The position numbers and the translations under genes are program-made. A DNA stretch of 64,000 bases from G963665185 sp963665185 (GTDB taxonomy: Bacteria; Desulfobacterota; Desulfovibrionia; Desulfovibrionales; Desulfovibrionaceae): contig CAXXPO010000027.1 of NCBI GenBank assembly GCA_963665185.2, positions 1 through 64,000 of the forward strand, in the 5' to 3' direction. Each line of letters opens with the position of its first letter. Position 1 is the first letter of the stretch. Positions 1 to 10,270 of the stretch are shown in pieces. A model generated the notes under the pieces. That model worked only from the letters and a program-made list of their open reading frames with translations, made no database searches and had not been told where the DNA came from.

Positions 1-3000
1 TCGTGTTCGACGACGAAATCGTGGGGGCGCGGCACGAGCTGGACAAGCTGGAGGCGAGAATTCCTTTCACCTCCACCCTCAAGAAATACCGGGCCGACTA
101 CACCACGCCATACCTTACGGGCATGCTCAACGGCACGCCGTTTCGCCTGGAAGGACAAACCCTGCCGTTCGAACCGTCCCTGCGCACGGAATTCGACATA
201 GAACTGGACGGCATGGACCTGCGCACCTACTGGAAGTACGTGCCCCTGGCGCAGTCCATGAAGCTGAACAAGGGCGTACTGCACAGCGATCTCCGACTGG
301 TTTTCGAACGCAGCGACAAACTTCTGCCCATACTTTCCTTGCAGGGCAACGCGTCGATTTCCGACTTTTCCCTCAGCCCGTTGCAGGGCGATCCCTTTCT
401 CGCATTTTCCAGACTGGACCTGGATTTGCGGCGTGTACGCCCACTGTTGCGGATTTTTCAGTTCAATTCCATAGTATTGGACTCTCCTTTTGTTGCCCTG
501 ACGAGAGACAACAACGGCACGTTGGATCTGGTGACACGCTTCGTGGAACCCTTCGCCCCCGGCGTCCCGGCGGTCTCCAGCCCGGAAGCGAAACCAAAGG
601 CCTCCCCCGCCCCTCCCGAGACTCGTCCGGAAATCATTCTGGATACGGTCACCCTGCGCAACGGAAAGCTGGATTTCACCGACAATTCCGGGCAGTCTCC
701 CTTCAAAAAGAATCTGCGCGACCTGAACGTCACGGTCAGCGGCTTCACCCTGGACCCCCTCAAACGGGCGACGTTCACAGGCGACATTCTCCTGTCCGCT
801 GACGAACACCTGAAAGTTGCAGGCAGCTTCAGCCCCGCACCTTTTGACCTGAACGCCACCATCACCGCCCGCGGCCTGGATATTCCCAGTTATGCGCCCT
901 ACTACGCTCCCTATGTTCCGGTACGCGTCGACTCGGGAAAAGCCGGGCTGCATGCAGGGGTGTTTGTCGGCACGACGAACGGCACACAGGTTCTGGTATC
1001 CAACGCCACAACCGTTGTGGAAATCCTTTCTCTGGCCGACCCGAAGAAAAAACAAGGCCGGGACGTTTTTTTCAACATGCAGCGGTTCAGCGCAGCAAAC
1101 ATCAACCTGGACCTGGCGGAAAAACACCTGGACGTGGGCCGGGTATTCCTTGAGAACGCCACCACCCGCGTGGTGCGGGAAAAAGACGGAAACATCCACC
1201 CCGTGCGCCTGTTCACGGAGTCTGCTGCCCTGGAAACGCCACCGGCCCGGCAGCAGGGGAACGAACCTGAACATCCGGACAACAAGGCGTCCGACAACGC
1301 CACAAGTCCAGAAAAGACTCCATTCAAAGCCGCCATCGGCTCGGTGGCCCTGCGCGGATGGGACGTGACTTTCACCGACAGGGCAGCGCCGGGCAAAACG
1401 AACATCCGCCTCTTCCCGCTGGACATCGAAATGGCGGACATCTCCACGGACACCTCGCAGACCATGCAGGTGGCAGCGGACATGCGCGTTCACGGCCAGG
1501 GAGAAAACGGGCAGGCCAAGGGCGAACTGCGCCTCAAGGCCGAACTGCGGCCCGTGCCGCTGGCCCTGCAGGGTACGCTGGAAATGCGCAACCTGCCCCT
1601 GGATATCGCCAACGGCTACATCCCCGCAGACGCATCCCTGCGTCTTTCCGGCGGCGATCTGGACATCAAGGGGTCGTACGCTCTGGCACAGAATAACGAT
1701 GCCGCCAAGCCAAGCCTGAACCTGGATTTCCAGGGCGGGCTGGAAATCGAGGACCTGGAAGCCAGCCACCTTTCGCCGGACCTCCCTTTGGCCGGACTGA
1801 CCCTGCTGGATCTGCAAGGCATTCGCTTTTCCCTGCGTTTGCCCGGACCGGACGGCTCCGACAATGCGGCAGATGAATCGAAACAGACCCCAAAAACATT
1901 GCCGGACCTGACTTTCCAGGGCGACTTGGTCCTTTCCGGGGCCAGGATGTTCACGGTTGACGGACACGAGCTGGCATCGCTGGAGACGGTGAACGCCACG
2001 CAGATCGCCTTTGCCCAGCTTCCCCGGACACTGTCCATCGGCAGCCTGCGGGTCCATGGTCCCAGGGCCGATCTCGTTCGCCTGAAAGACGGGCGCATAA
2101 ACACATCCCAGCTTTATCCCGAAAAGGACGGCAACGCGACCACCACGGCTGGCACGGCCGGCACGGCCGACACTTCGAGCGCCCCCGCCACAGAGGCCGC
2201 AACAGACAACGCCACATCCGGCACGGCCGGCATGGAAAGGCCGCTTGCCTCGCTCCGCATCACCAACGCCACGCTCGACAAGGGCAGCCTCCGGTTCACG
2301 GACAACAGCGTACAGCCTCAATATGTGGCCACGGTTACCGACTTTACCGGGCAGATGGACCGTTTTTCCCTGGAGCCGGGCTCACGCTCCGCCTTTACCA
2401 TGCAGGCGGTGGTGGACGGTCAGGCCCCGTTCCATCTGGAAGGTTCGACCAACCCGCTGGAACAGGCGGTCCATACGTCATTGCAGTTCACCATCGACAA
2501 CTTCAACCTGCCGGCGCTCTCCCCCTATACCATACGAAGCCTGGCCTACCCCATAACCACGGGCAAACTGCACGGTCGCACCACCATGACCGTTGCGGAT
2601 CGGAACATCACGGCCAACAATGTCTTTTTGCTGGACCGCTTCACCCTGGGCAGGCATACGCCCAGCCCCGACGCGGCCAACGTGCCCATAAAACTCGCCC
2701 TGGCATTGTTGCAGGACGTCAACGGCGACATTCAACTCGACGTTCCAATCCAGGGGAGCCTAGACGACCCGAACTTCCGCATGGGGACAATGGTCATGCG
2801 GGCCATCATCGGGTTGTTCAGCAATATCGTGACTTCCCCCTTCAACCTGCTGGGCAGCATCGTGGGCCTGGCGGCCGACCAGCGGGAAGACATCAGCGTC
2901 GTGGAATTTGCGCCTGGAGATACGGCACTGACCCAAAAAGAAATGAACCAGTTGTCCGAATTGGGCAAGGCCATGCAGAAAAGGCCGCGCCTTGAAATGG

Positions 3001-3425
3001 TGGTGGAGGGTTTTGTCGGCCCGGTCAAGGACGCCGAAGCAATAGGCCTGCACCGCCTTGACGTGGAACTGGACAAGCTGCATGGAGGACACGGCCCCGA
3101 CGCCCAGGGAAACGTGCCCAAAGTAACCGGCCCTGCCCGCGCCAAGCTATTGAAAAAGGCCTTTTCCAAAGCCGGACTCAAGGTTCCCGAAGGCGTTCGC
3201 GCCCTTCCCCCTGAAAAAATGGAACGCATGCTCGTGCAAAGCATGGCTCCGACCGGCAGCGAGCTGGCCGAGCTGGCCAAGGCAAGAGCGCAGGTGGTAC
3301 GCGACTATTTCACGGGACAGGCCGGAATCGACGCCAAACGGATATTCCTCAAGTTCACGCAGGCCGACGTGCCGCCGCGTCTGAAGGGCGGCTCCCCCTG
3401 CCGGGTGGAAATGTCCGTGAAATGA
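1..3425 (+). CDS. DUF748 / AsmA-like envelope protein, 5' end outside window
   Basis: The reading frame is open from the window edge, so the true start lies upstream; the first in-window GTG at 3 is probably internal. About 1140 residues are visible. Long beta-rich, AsmA-like stretches repeat the pattern of a lipid-facing or inner-membrane-anchored periplasmic protein: 'TLRNGKLDFTDNSG' near residue 216 recurs as 'ITNATLDKGSLRFTDNS' near residue 755, typical of DUF748 modules. The last ~170 residues start with FAPGDTALT and resemble the OmpA-like tail often fused to DUF748. Low-complexity Ala/Thr/Pro linkers separate the modules. Family members are linked to outer-membrane maintenance, but no precise reaction is known. 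It stands alone before a 360-bp gap. Family call fairly sure, function unknown. Confidence 0.75.
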   Translation, partial: VFDDEIVGARHELDKLEARIPFTSTLKKYRADYTTPYLTGMLNGTPFRLEGQTLPFEPSLRTEFDIELDGMDLRTYWKYVPLAQSMKLNKGVLHSDLRLVFERSDKLLPILSLQGNASISDFSLSPLQGDPFLAFSRLDLDLRRVRPLLRIFQFNSIVLDSPFVALTRDNNGTLDLVTRFVEPFAPGVPAVSSPEAKPKASPAPPETRPEIILDTVTLRNGKLDFTDNSGQSPFKKNLRDLNVTVSGFTLDPLKRATFTGDILLSADEHLKVAGSFSPAPFDLNATITARGLDIPSYAPYYAPYVPVRVDSGKAGLHAGVFVGTTNGTQVLVSNATTVVEILSLADPKKKQGRDVFFNMQRFSAANINLDLAEKHLDVGRVFLENATTRVVREKDGNIHPVRLFTESAALETPPARQQGNEPEHPDNKASDNATSPEKTPFKAAIGSVALRGWDVTFTDRAAPGKTNIRLFPLDIEMADISTDTSQTMQVAADMRVHGQGENGQAKGELRLKAELRPVPLALQGTLEMRNLPLDIANGYIPADASLRLSGGDLDIKGSYALAQNNDAAKPSLNLDFQGGLEIEDLEASHLSPDLPLAGLTLLDLQGIRFSLRLPGPDGSDNAADESKQTPKTLPDLTFQGDLVLSGARMFTVDGHELASLETVNATQIAFAQLPRTLSIGSLRVHGPRADLVRLKDGRINTSQLYPEKDGNATTTAGTAGTADTSSAPATEAATDNATSGTAGMERPLASLRITNATLDKGSLRFTDNSVQPQYVATVTDFTGQMDRFSLEPGSRSAFTMQAVVDGQAPFHLEGSTNPLEQAVHTSLQFTIDNFNLPALSPYTIRSLAYPITTGKLHGRTTMTVADRNITANNVFLLDRFTLGRHTPSPDAANVPIKLALALLQDVNGDIQLDVPIQGSLDDPNFRMGTMVMRAIIGLFSNIVTSPFNLLGSIVGLAADQREDISVVEFAPGDTALTQKEMNQLSELGKAMQKRPRLEMVVEGFVGPVKDAEAIGLHRLDVELDKLHGGHGPDAQGNVPKVTGPARAKLLKKAFSKAGLKVPEGVRALPPEKMERMLVQSMAPTGSELAELAKARAQVVRDYFTGQAGIDAKRIFLKFTQADVPPRLKGGSPCRVEMSVK

Positions 3426-3460
3426 CCGGGACTGGCCTGAAACACACCTGAAGAACAACC

Positions 3461-3499
3461 ACCGTCTTCCTTCGTCCCGTCCGGTCGCGGGAAGACGGT
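3461..3499 (+). terminator. Inverted repeat after the DUF748 gene, possible terminator
   Basis: ACCGTCTTCC (3461-3470) pairs perfectly with GGAAGACGGT (3490-3499) across a 19-nt loop, 36 nt after the DUF748 stop codon. There is no T-run behind it, so it may be a weak or factor-dependent terminator. The rest of the 360-bp gap (3426-3785) shows no gene I can support. Confidence 0.35.
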
Positions 3500-3785
3500 A
3501 TATTGCTAAGCCCAAGCTGAAAGGCTGTCGAAAGAGGGTGGAGGGCTTGGCACGGCAAAACAAACCCGAGTCCTTTGTGCGTGCCCTTTCCGATACGCAG
3601 GAGGACCCCCTTCAAGACAACGAAGCTTTCGGGGCTCTTGCCCAAGGCCTGCCCCGAACGGATTGAAATCCGTACCTTGCGCGTTGCTTTTTCGCCAAAG
3701 GGGCATTAGGTTGGCTGCGCCGCCGGAAAACAAGGCGGGACGCCCCTTCGCGGACCCCGCCCCGTCATACGACAAAGGTTTCTGA

Positions 3786-5723
3786 ATGAAAGCGCACTTC
3801 ACGAACAAGAATTTTTATCTCATGCTGGTCGGCGATGCCGTGCTCTTTGCCGTGTCCGTGTGCATGGCCTATCTGGTGCGCTTCGAGTTCACGCCCGATT
3901 TCTTTTTCCTGGCCCAGATGTTCAAGGTGCTGCCCCTTTTTGTGGCGATCAAGAGCGGCGTATACTTTCTGTTCGGCCAGTACCGGGGCATGTGGCGCTA
4001 CACAAGCTTTTTCGAACTGGTCAACCTGGGCAAGGCCTCCGGGGCCGCCTCGCTCGTCCTGGTGGCCGTGATCTTGTACCTGCGCGGTTTCACGGACTTT
4101 CCCCGCTCCATTTTCCTGTTGGACTTCATCCTGACAATTTTTCTGACCACGGGCCTGCGCCTTGGCATCCGCCGGTATTTCGAAGCCGGGTCCCTGCGCG
4201 ATGCCAGCGCGAGCCTTGTGCATTTGTTCCGCCGCCCCCGCCGGGGAAAACGCATCCTCATCCTGGGAGCCGGTCTTGCAGGCGAACAGATACTGCGGGA
4301 GATGCTCAAAAAGCAGGATCTCGGTTACCTGCCCGTCGGCTTTCTGGACGACGCCCCGTCCCGATGGGGACGGCTCATCCACGGGACACCCGTACTCGGC
4401 CCCATACAGGAGCTGTCGAAAGTCGCCCGGCAGGAAAAGGTCACGGAAGTGCTCATTGCCCGGCCCTCGGCCACGGGCGAGGAAATGCGGGCCATGGTCG
4501 AACAGTGCGAACAGGCCGGAATACGCTTCCGCACCCTGCCCAGCCTGGGGGAACTCATCGACGGCAAGGTCAGCGTCAAGGCCCTGCGCGACGTGAACGT
4601 ACAGGATCTTCTGGGACGCGAGCAGGTGGACCTGGAAACAGGCCGCATCAGCGGATACCTCACGGACAAGGTCGTCCTGGTGACGGGCTGCGGAGGTTCC
4701 ATCGGTTCGGAACTTTGCCGCCAGATCATCCGCTACTCCCCCAGGATGCTCATCCTGCTCGATTCCAGCGAGTACAATCTGTACTCCATCCAGATGGAAC
4801 TGCACCACAGGCACGGATTCAAGGCCTACCTGCCCGTGCTCGGCACCTTGCAGAACAGGATGTTGCTGGAAAAGACCTTTACAGCCTGCAAGCCGGAAGT
4901 CATCTTTCATGCGGCCGCATACAAACATGTGCCCTTACTGGAAAAAAACCCCTGGGAAGCCGTCACCAACAACATCCTGGCCAGCCGTGTGCTCATGCAG
5001 ACCGCGCTGCACCACAAGGCCGAACGTTTCGTGCTGGTCTCCACGGACAAGGCCGTACGCCCCACCAACGTCATGGGCGCGTCCAAACGCATCACGGAAA
5101 TCATTCTGCAATCGCTCATCGGCGGGGACACCAAATTCATGTCCGTGCGCTTCGGCAACGTGATCGGTTCGTCTGGCTCGGTCATCCCGCTGTTCCTGGA
5201 GCAGATTCGTCGGGGCGGCCCTGTCACCGTGACCCACCCCGAGGTGACGCGCTACTTCATGACCATTCCCGAGGCAACGCAGCTCATCCTCCAGGCGGGA
5301 GCAATGGGCGGGCAAGGCGAACTCTTCCTGCTCAAGATGGGCCTGCCCGTGAAGATCGCGGACATGGCCCGCGATCTGATACGACTGGCCGGCAAGGAAC
5401 CGGACAAGGACATCGTCATCAAGTTCACCGGCCTGCGCGAGGGAGAAAAACTTTACGAGGAGCTGATCACCGAGGGAGAGGGCGTGGTCGAGACCAGCCA
5501 CGAAAAAATCATGCAATTGCAGGCCGACGGCCCATGGTACGGCCATGACGGACGCGAAGAACTGGTCCGCTGGCTGGACCATTGCCTCGACGAACTGGCC
5601 GCACTGGCACAGGACTTTAACAATTGCGGAATAAAGAAAAAACTCGTGGAAATGGTCCCGGAGTACACGCCGGATGACAGTTCCTGCGTGTTCAAAAACA
5701 ACATAAAAAAATCATCCATCTGA
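3786..5723 (+). CDS. Membrane nucleotide-sugar 4,6-dehydratase/epimerase (WbpM/CapD/FlaA1 type)
   Basis: This 645-residue protein has the architecture of WbpM-like enzymes, which convert UDP-GlcNAc to a 4-keto-6-deoxy sugar for surface polysaccharide. Four hydrophobic helices fill residues 10-125. A first nucleotide-binding domain starts at GAGLAGE (about 161-167), and an extended SDR domain starts at TGCGGSIG (300-307). The catalytic region reads VSTDKAVRPTNVMGASK: Met stands where short SDRs have Tyr, matching the Ser-Met-Lys triad of WbpM. The ATG at 3786 gives an N-terminus that begins just before the first helix. It stands alone, but gmd, fcl, rfbB and rfbD elsewhere in the window supply other activated deoxysugars. 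The exact sugar product is not decidable from sequence. Confidence 0.9.
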   Translation: MKAHFTNKNFYLMLVGDAVLFAVSVCMAYLVRFEFTPDFFFLAQMFKVLPLFVAIKSGVYFLFGQYRGMWRYTSFFELVNLGKASGAASLVLVAVILYLRGFTDFPRSIFLLDFILTIFLTTGLRLGIRRYFEAGSLRDASASLVHLFRRPRRGKRILILGAGLAGEQILREMLKKQDLGYLPVGFLDDAPSRWGRLIHGTPVLGPIQELSKVARQEKVTEVLIARPSATGEEMRAMVEQCEQAGIRFRTLPSLGELIDGKVSVKALRDVNVQDLLGREQVDLETGRISGYLTDKVVLVTGCGGSIGSELCRQIIRYSPRMLILLDSSEYNLYSIQMELHHRHGFKAYLPVLGTLQNRMLLEKTFTACKPEVIFHAAAYKHVPLLEKNPWEAVTNNILASRVLMQTALHHKAERFVLVSTDKAVRPTNVMGASKRITEIILQSLIGGDTKFMSVRFGNVIGSSGSVIPLFLEQIRRGGPVTVTHPEVTRYFMTIPEATQLILQAGAMGGQGELFLLKMGLPVKIADMARDLIRLAGKEPDKDIVIKFTGLREGEKLYEELITEGEGVVETSHEKIMQLQADGPWYGHDGREELVRWLDHCLDELAALAQDFNNCGIKKKLVEMVPEYTPDDSSCVFKNNIKKSSI

Positions 5724-5845
5724 AATATATAAGATTTTTTTGGAACGGATTCACTTTTTTTTCGCCACTTGTTGGCATAGGAGCTGTTCCTGCGCTATGG
5801 TGAACCGACCCGAATAAATCATCTGCACAATTGAGGCACCATCCC

Positions 5846-7145
5846 ATGCCCACGTTCAATATTCCGGAATACCGAGTACATATCGACCAGCTCAAACCGG
5901 GCGTCTTCATCAGGCTGGAGAGCCTCTGGTTCAACCATCCGTTTCTCTTCACCCGCTTCAAGATAAAGAATGCACAACAAATTCAAATGCTTCGCGATGC
6001 AGGCATAGAGGAAGTCATCTGCGTTCCCTCCAAAAGCGATGCCCTGCCCCGCTCCAAAAAGCCGGAAGGGGAAACCCCACCGGCACCAAGAAAAAAGGAA
6101 CACAAGGATCCCGCCACCGAGGAAATGTGGAAGGCGAAACAGCAGCGCATTGAAAAACTCAAGGCCAAACGCAAGGAAATCGCCCGCTGCGAGGAAAAGT
6201 ACCAAAAGACCATGGCCAACGTGCCCACTATGCTCAACGGCATTATCAGCGGCTCCACCCAGGCCGTGGAACAGGCGCAGGAACTCGTTGGCGAAATGGT
6301 GGATACCTTCATGAACGAATCCGACGCCGTGGTCCACCTCATGGATTCCAAGGCCACGGAAGAAGGCATGTACTTCCACGCCCTGAACGTATCGGTCCTG
6401 GCACTCATGATCGGCAAGGAAATGGCACTTCCGGCGGAACAGCTCAAGGATCTGGGCATGGGCGCCCTGTTTCACGATGTGGGCAAATGCCGCATCGAAA
6501 AAAAAATCCTGCGCAAACCGCCGCCGCTGACCAAGCTGGAATTGCAGGTCATCCAGCTGCATCCAAAATACGGAGTGGAAATAGCGCTCAAATCCCAGAC
6601 GTTTTCCAATGAATCGCTCAAGATCATATTCCAGCACCACGAGCGCATGAACGGAAAAGGCTATCCCAAAGGCGCGGCAGGCAGCAAGATATCCCTTCTG
6701 GCCCGCATCACGGCCATTGCCGACATGTACGACAATCTGGTCAACAACCCAAACCAGGCCAAGGCGCTGACTCCCTACCAGGCGCTGTCCTACATGTTCG
6801 CCAAACAGAAAAACTTTCTGGACATGAACGTGCTCTCCTCGTTCATTCCGCTGCATCGGGATATACCCACCGGGAACCATCGTCCAACTCTCCAACGATG
6901 TGCTGGCCATTGTCATCGCGGTCAATCCGCGCAACCCGCTCAAACCGTCCCTGCTCATATACGACCCGGAAATCCCCAAGGACGAGGCCATTATCTTCGA
7001 CATGGAGGACGACCCGGAACTGAACGTGGTGCGAAGCATCGTACCCTACGAGCTGCCCACGGAAATATTCAAGTACCTCAATCCCAGAACGCAGCTCAAC
7101 TATTACGCGGACACGCCGGGAAACGAGCCCCCCGCCGGAGCCTGA
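5846..7145 (+). CDS. HD-GYP cyclic-di-GMP phosphodiesterase, one frameshift
   Basis: The N-terminus resembles DUF3391, which often precedes HD-GYP domains. A charged linker (about 60-125) leads into the HD-GYP domain: HDVGK at 210-214 and HHERMNGKGYP with GYP at 272-274. Such proteins hydrolyse c-di-GMP. ATG 5846 is preferred over an upstream TTG because GAGG lies 9 nt ahead of it. The frame breaks near 6848: reading 'attccgctgc' with one C fewer restores the family sequence CIGIYPPGTIVQLS and runs to the stop at 7145. One extra C, most likely a sequencing error, explains it; otherwise the C-terminal ~95 residues are lost downstream of an intact catalytic core. Confidence 0.88.
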
Positions 7146-7321
7146 CGACATGAGACGCGGCACTGTCACGGAGCTGGCATTGGCCGATTCGGCACCAGCC
7201 GTGCATCCTTTGCTTTGCATCCCGGCGCGGGGCCGCTATAGTGACCAAGTGGTTTCCGACTCGGTCGGACCACGCACGGCATGTTCCGCACCACTGCCCA
7301 GCGAACCTATGGAGAATCGCC

Positions 7322-7834
7322 ATGCGTAAATTCCTCACTTCTTCTGCGTCAGGAAGCTTCGGTGTTCCCGGCATCCCCGGTATTGTTCTCGTGCTTGCGC
7401 TGCTGGCCCTCCTCGGCACGGGCTGCGTATCCAAGACCACTACGGCCGACTCCGACTACGACCGGGCCAACGCCCTGCGCAAAGACGGCCACATCGACGA
7501 TGCCCTGCCCTATTACACCGAGGTCATCAACAAAGACAAAAACCTCAGCCACAAGGCAACGGCCTATTATTACAGGGGCTACTGCCACGAGGAGCTGGGG
7601 GATTTTTCCTCGGCCTATCGCGATTACATGGCCTCGCAGGTGGTTGCCTGCTACATGGACAGCCAGGACCTGCCCTCACGCGGGGAACAGCGCGGCATGC
7701 TCATTTACGCCCTGTGTTCGGATCTGGCCCCGGATTCAACCCGGAAAATGCGGGCCAAAATTTCTGATGAAATGGCGGCCTGGGCCGAAGGCGAAGTGAA
7801 AAAAATGCTGCCTCCCGCATATTTCAAGAGATAG
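7322..7834 (+). CDS. Small lipoprotein with TPR-like repeats
   Basis: The 170-residue product has an N-terminal hydrophobic signal and a lipobox ending LLGTGC, so it should be lipidated at that Cys. The body (YDRANALRKDGHIDDALPYYTEVI, here in part) looks like one to two tetratricopeptide repeats, a protein-protein interaction fold. ATG 7322 is chosen because GGAG sits 7 nt upstream; a start at 7241 would bury the signal peptide. It lies 12 bp before the DUF4384 gene, so the two are probably co-transcribed as an envelope pair. No specific role can be assigned. Confidence 0.75.
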   Translation: MRKFLTSSASGSFGVPGIPGIVLVLALLALLGTGCVSKTTTADSDYDRANALRKDGHIDDALPYYTEVINKDKNLSHKATAYYYRGYCHEELGDFSSAYRDYMASQVVACYMDSQDLPSRGEQRGMLIYALCSDLAPDSTRKMRAKISDEMAAWAEGEVKKMLPPAYFKR

Positions 7835-7846
7835 CCGGTTCCGGCC

Positions 7847-8770
7847 ATGATCAGGATGCACATCCAGGCCTGCCTGCTGTTGCTCCTGCTGCTGGTTCCG
7901 GGAGCGGCGCAGGCGCGGGAACCGCAGGATGCCGCCCTCCGGCAGCAGCCATCCACCATTGTGCAGGCGCAGGGAACGGCCTGCATGGGCGATGAAAATT
8001 CGCGCCGCCAGACCCGCGAGCAGGCCCTGGCCCTGGCAAAACGCGAGGCCTCGGCTCTGGCCCGGACCCATGTTTCCTCGTCCACCACGGTTGCCGGTTC
8101 CGTGCTGCGCCAGGATATCATCCGGGCCTATTCACAGGCTGGAATCCGGGTTCTGAACGTGCTGGAACGCACCTGGTACGCCGACCCCGCCGCCGGACAA
8201 TGCCACAGGGTACGCATCCTGGCCGAGGTGATCCCCGACGCCACCCCGGACCTCCTCAATGGCTGGCCGCATCTGAATGATCCCACCGCGCCCTTGACAA
8301 TCCGGCTGTGGACCGACAAGGACAGCTATCGCCAGGGAGAATCCGTGCGCATGTACCTTGAGGGCAACAAACCCTTTTACGCCCGTGTGGTGCACAGGGA
8401 CGTGTCCGGCAGGCTCATCCAGCTTCTGCCCAATCCCCTGCGCGGGGAAAACCGCTTCCTCGGGGGCGTTGTCTACCAGGTGCCGGGGCAGGAAGATACT
8501 TTCGACCTCAAAGTGGTCGCTCCCCTTGGCCAGGAAAAACTCACCGTCTATGCCGGAACACGCCCCCTGGGGGATATCCGGACATCCGAGGCATCCGGAT
8601 TCCTGGTCATTGACGAGAACCAGGAAAACCTGGCCCTGCGAACCCGCGCCATCGTCGTTGTTCCTTCGGGCCCGGCGGCCCAGGCAGACCGGCCTGGCGC
8701 ATCGTCAGGCAATCTTCCGGGACCGGTCGAATTTTTCGAAACCAGTCGAACACTTTCCACCAGCGAATAG
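7847..8770 (+). CDS. Exported DUF4384-domain protein
   Basis: 307 residues with a strong Leu-rich signal peptide ending near AAQA (about 23). The middle region (35-140) resembles the flagellar-assembly-T/LPP20-like fold seen in exported proteins (QTREQALALAKREASALA). The C-terminal half carries the DUF4384 signature: LTIRLWTDKDSYRQGESV then GRLIQLLPN, a beta-sandwich of unknown role often found in Desulfovibrio envelope proteins. It follows the lipoprotein by 12 bp and precedes mnmE by 7 bp, suggesting one transcript. Family call is good; the function is unknown. Confidence 0.75.
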   Translation: MIRMHIQACLLLLLLLVPGAAQAREPQDAALRQQPSTIVQAQGTACMGDENSRRQTREQALALAKREASALARTHVSSSTTVAGSVLRQDIIRAYSQAGIRVLNVLERTWYADPAAGQCHRVRILAEVIPDATPDLLNGWPHLNDPTAPLTIRLWTDKDSYRQGESVRMYLEGNKPFYARVVHRDVSGRLIQLLPNPLRGENRFLGGVVYQVPGQEDTFDLKVVAPLGQEKLTVYAGTRPLGDIRTSEASGFLVIDENQENLALRTRAIVVVPSGPAAQADRPGASSGNLPGPVEFFETSRTLSTSE

Positions 8771-8777
8771 AATTTCC

Positions 8778-10181
8778 ATGCAATACCCCCACAACGACAC
8801 CATAGCGGCCATTGCCACGCCTCCGGGACGCGGAGGCGTGGGTATCATCCGCGTCAGCGGTCCCGAAGCGCATGCCGCCGGGCTGGACATATTCCGCCCG
8901 TCCCGCACGGGCTTTTCGGATTTCACACCCTACATGCTCCATTACGGTCATCTGCACGGCCCGGACGGCAACCTGCTGGACGAGGCCATGGCCGTGTTCA
9001 TGCCCGGTCCGGGTTCGTTCACGGGCGAGGATGTGCTGGAACTGCACTGCCACGGGTCCCCAACAGTGCTGCGGTTGATTCTGGACACGCTGTACGGCCG
9101 GGGCGTACGTCCTGCCGGGCCGGGAGAATTCACATACCGGGCCTTCATGAACGGGCGCATGGATTTGAGCCGGGCCGAGGCCGTGGCCGAACTCATCGAT
9201 GCACCCACGCGCCATGCGGCCATGGCCGCGGCCGACAGGCTGGATGGCGTGCTGGGCCGACAGGTGGCGGACATGCGCGAAAGCCTGTTCGAACTGCGGG
9301 CGCACCTCTGTCTGGCCGTGGACTTTCCCGAAGACGATGTGGACTGCCTGCCGCTGGATGATTTCACCGCCAGGGTGGAAAGCGTCAGCCGCAAAATCCA
9401 GGCCCTTGTCAACGCATTCGCCCGTACGCGTCTGCAACGCGAAGGGGCTGTCGTGGTGCTGGCCGGGCAGGTCAATGCGGGGAAATCCAGTCTGCTCAAC
9501 GCACTTATCGGACGCGACCGGGCCATTGTCACCAATGTTCCAGGCACCACGCGGGACTTCATCGAGGAGCAGGCCGATCTGGCCGGTATGGCCGTGCGTC
9601 TGGTGGACACGGCCGGCCTGCGCCGGGCCGACGATGCCGTTGAAGCCGAAGGCATACGCCGTTCCCTGAACATGCTGGCCGACGCCGATCTCATCTTGCT
9701 GGTGGTGGACGGGTCCGCCCCGCTTGCTCCGGAGGATGTGGAACTTTATCATGCCCACGATCCGGCCAGAATGCTGGTGGTGTACAACAAGACGGATATT
9801 GCGCCGCAGGACGGAAAGGGACCGGATATTTCCGCATTCGGGACAGACAGGGCAAGTCCGCCGATACGTTCCGTTGCGATTTCCGCCAAGACCGGGCAGG
9901 GGCTGGATCAGCTGGAAAAGGAGGTCGTCGCCATGCTCAGTGTGGATGACGGCGCATTGACCGACACCACCGTCATTCCCAATGCCCGGCAAAGCCAGGT
10001 GCTGGAACGCGCCCTGGACGAGCTTTGCGGACTGTCCCGGGACATTGCCGACCGGTTGCCGTACGACATTCTGGGAGTCCGCCTGGAAACGGCCACGACC
10101 ATACTGGGAGAAATCACCGGCGAAATAGCTCCCCAGGAAATTCTGGACAGGATCTTTTCACAATTCTGCATTGGCAAATAA
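8778..10181 (+). CDS. mnmE: tRNA-modification GTPase MnmE
   Basis: 467 residues, the usual length. MnmE with MnmG installs the carboxymethylaminomethyl group on U34 of certain tRNAs. The N-terminal folate-binding domain begins DTIAAIATPPGRGGVGIIRVSG. The G domain has a Walker A-like GQVNAGKSS near 230-238, the switch PGTTRDF, DTAGLR, and NKTD for guanine recognition. The protein ends in the diagnostic FCIGK, whose Cys is a family hallmark. The ATG at 8778 matches the conserved N-terminus; the frame is open upstream but that part overlaps the DUF4384 gene in another frame and is not real. No oddities. Confidence 0.97.
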   Translation: MQYPHNDTIAAIATPPGRGGVGIIRVSGPEAHAAGLDIFRPSRTGFSDFTPYMLHYGHLHGPDGNLLDEAMAVFMPGPGSFTGEDVLELHCHGSPTVLRLILDTLYGRGVRPAGPGEFTYRAFMNGRMDLSRAEAVAELIDAPTRHAAMAAADRLDGVLGRQVADMRESLFELRAHLCLAVDFPEDDVDCLPLDDFTARVESVSRKIQALVNAFARTRLQREGAVVVLAGQVNAGKSSLLNALIGRDRAIVTNVPGTTRDFIEEQADLAGMAVRLVDTAGLRRADDAVEAEGIRRSLNMLADADLILLVVDGSAPLAPEDVELYHAHDPARMLVVYNKTDIAPQDGKGPDISAFGTDRASPPIRSVAISAKTGQGLDQLEKEVVAMLSVDDGALTDTTVIPNARQSQVLERALDELCGLSRDIADRLPYDILGVRLETATTILGEITGEIAPQEILDRIFSQFCIGK

Positions 10182-10270
10182 TCATTGCCCGGATATGCTG
10201 GTGCCGTACACTCCCACGGAGTTCGCTTTTCCATGGACCGACAACCCGAGCCGGTTGAGGTGACGAGCCA

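Noticed and set aside
3860..5548. A 562-codon plus-strand frame inside the WbpM-like gene
   Set aside because: Shifted-frame shadow rich in Arg, Pro and His, with no motif.
5760..5800. A sigma-54 promoter before the HD-GYP gene (TTGGCAT region)
   Set aside because: The -24 GG is followed by no GC at the required spacing.
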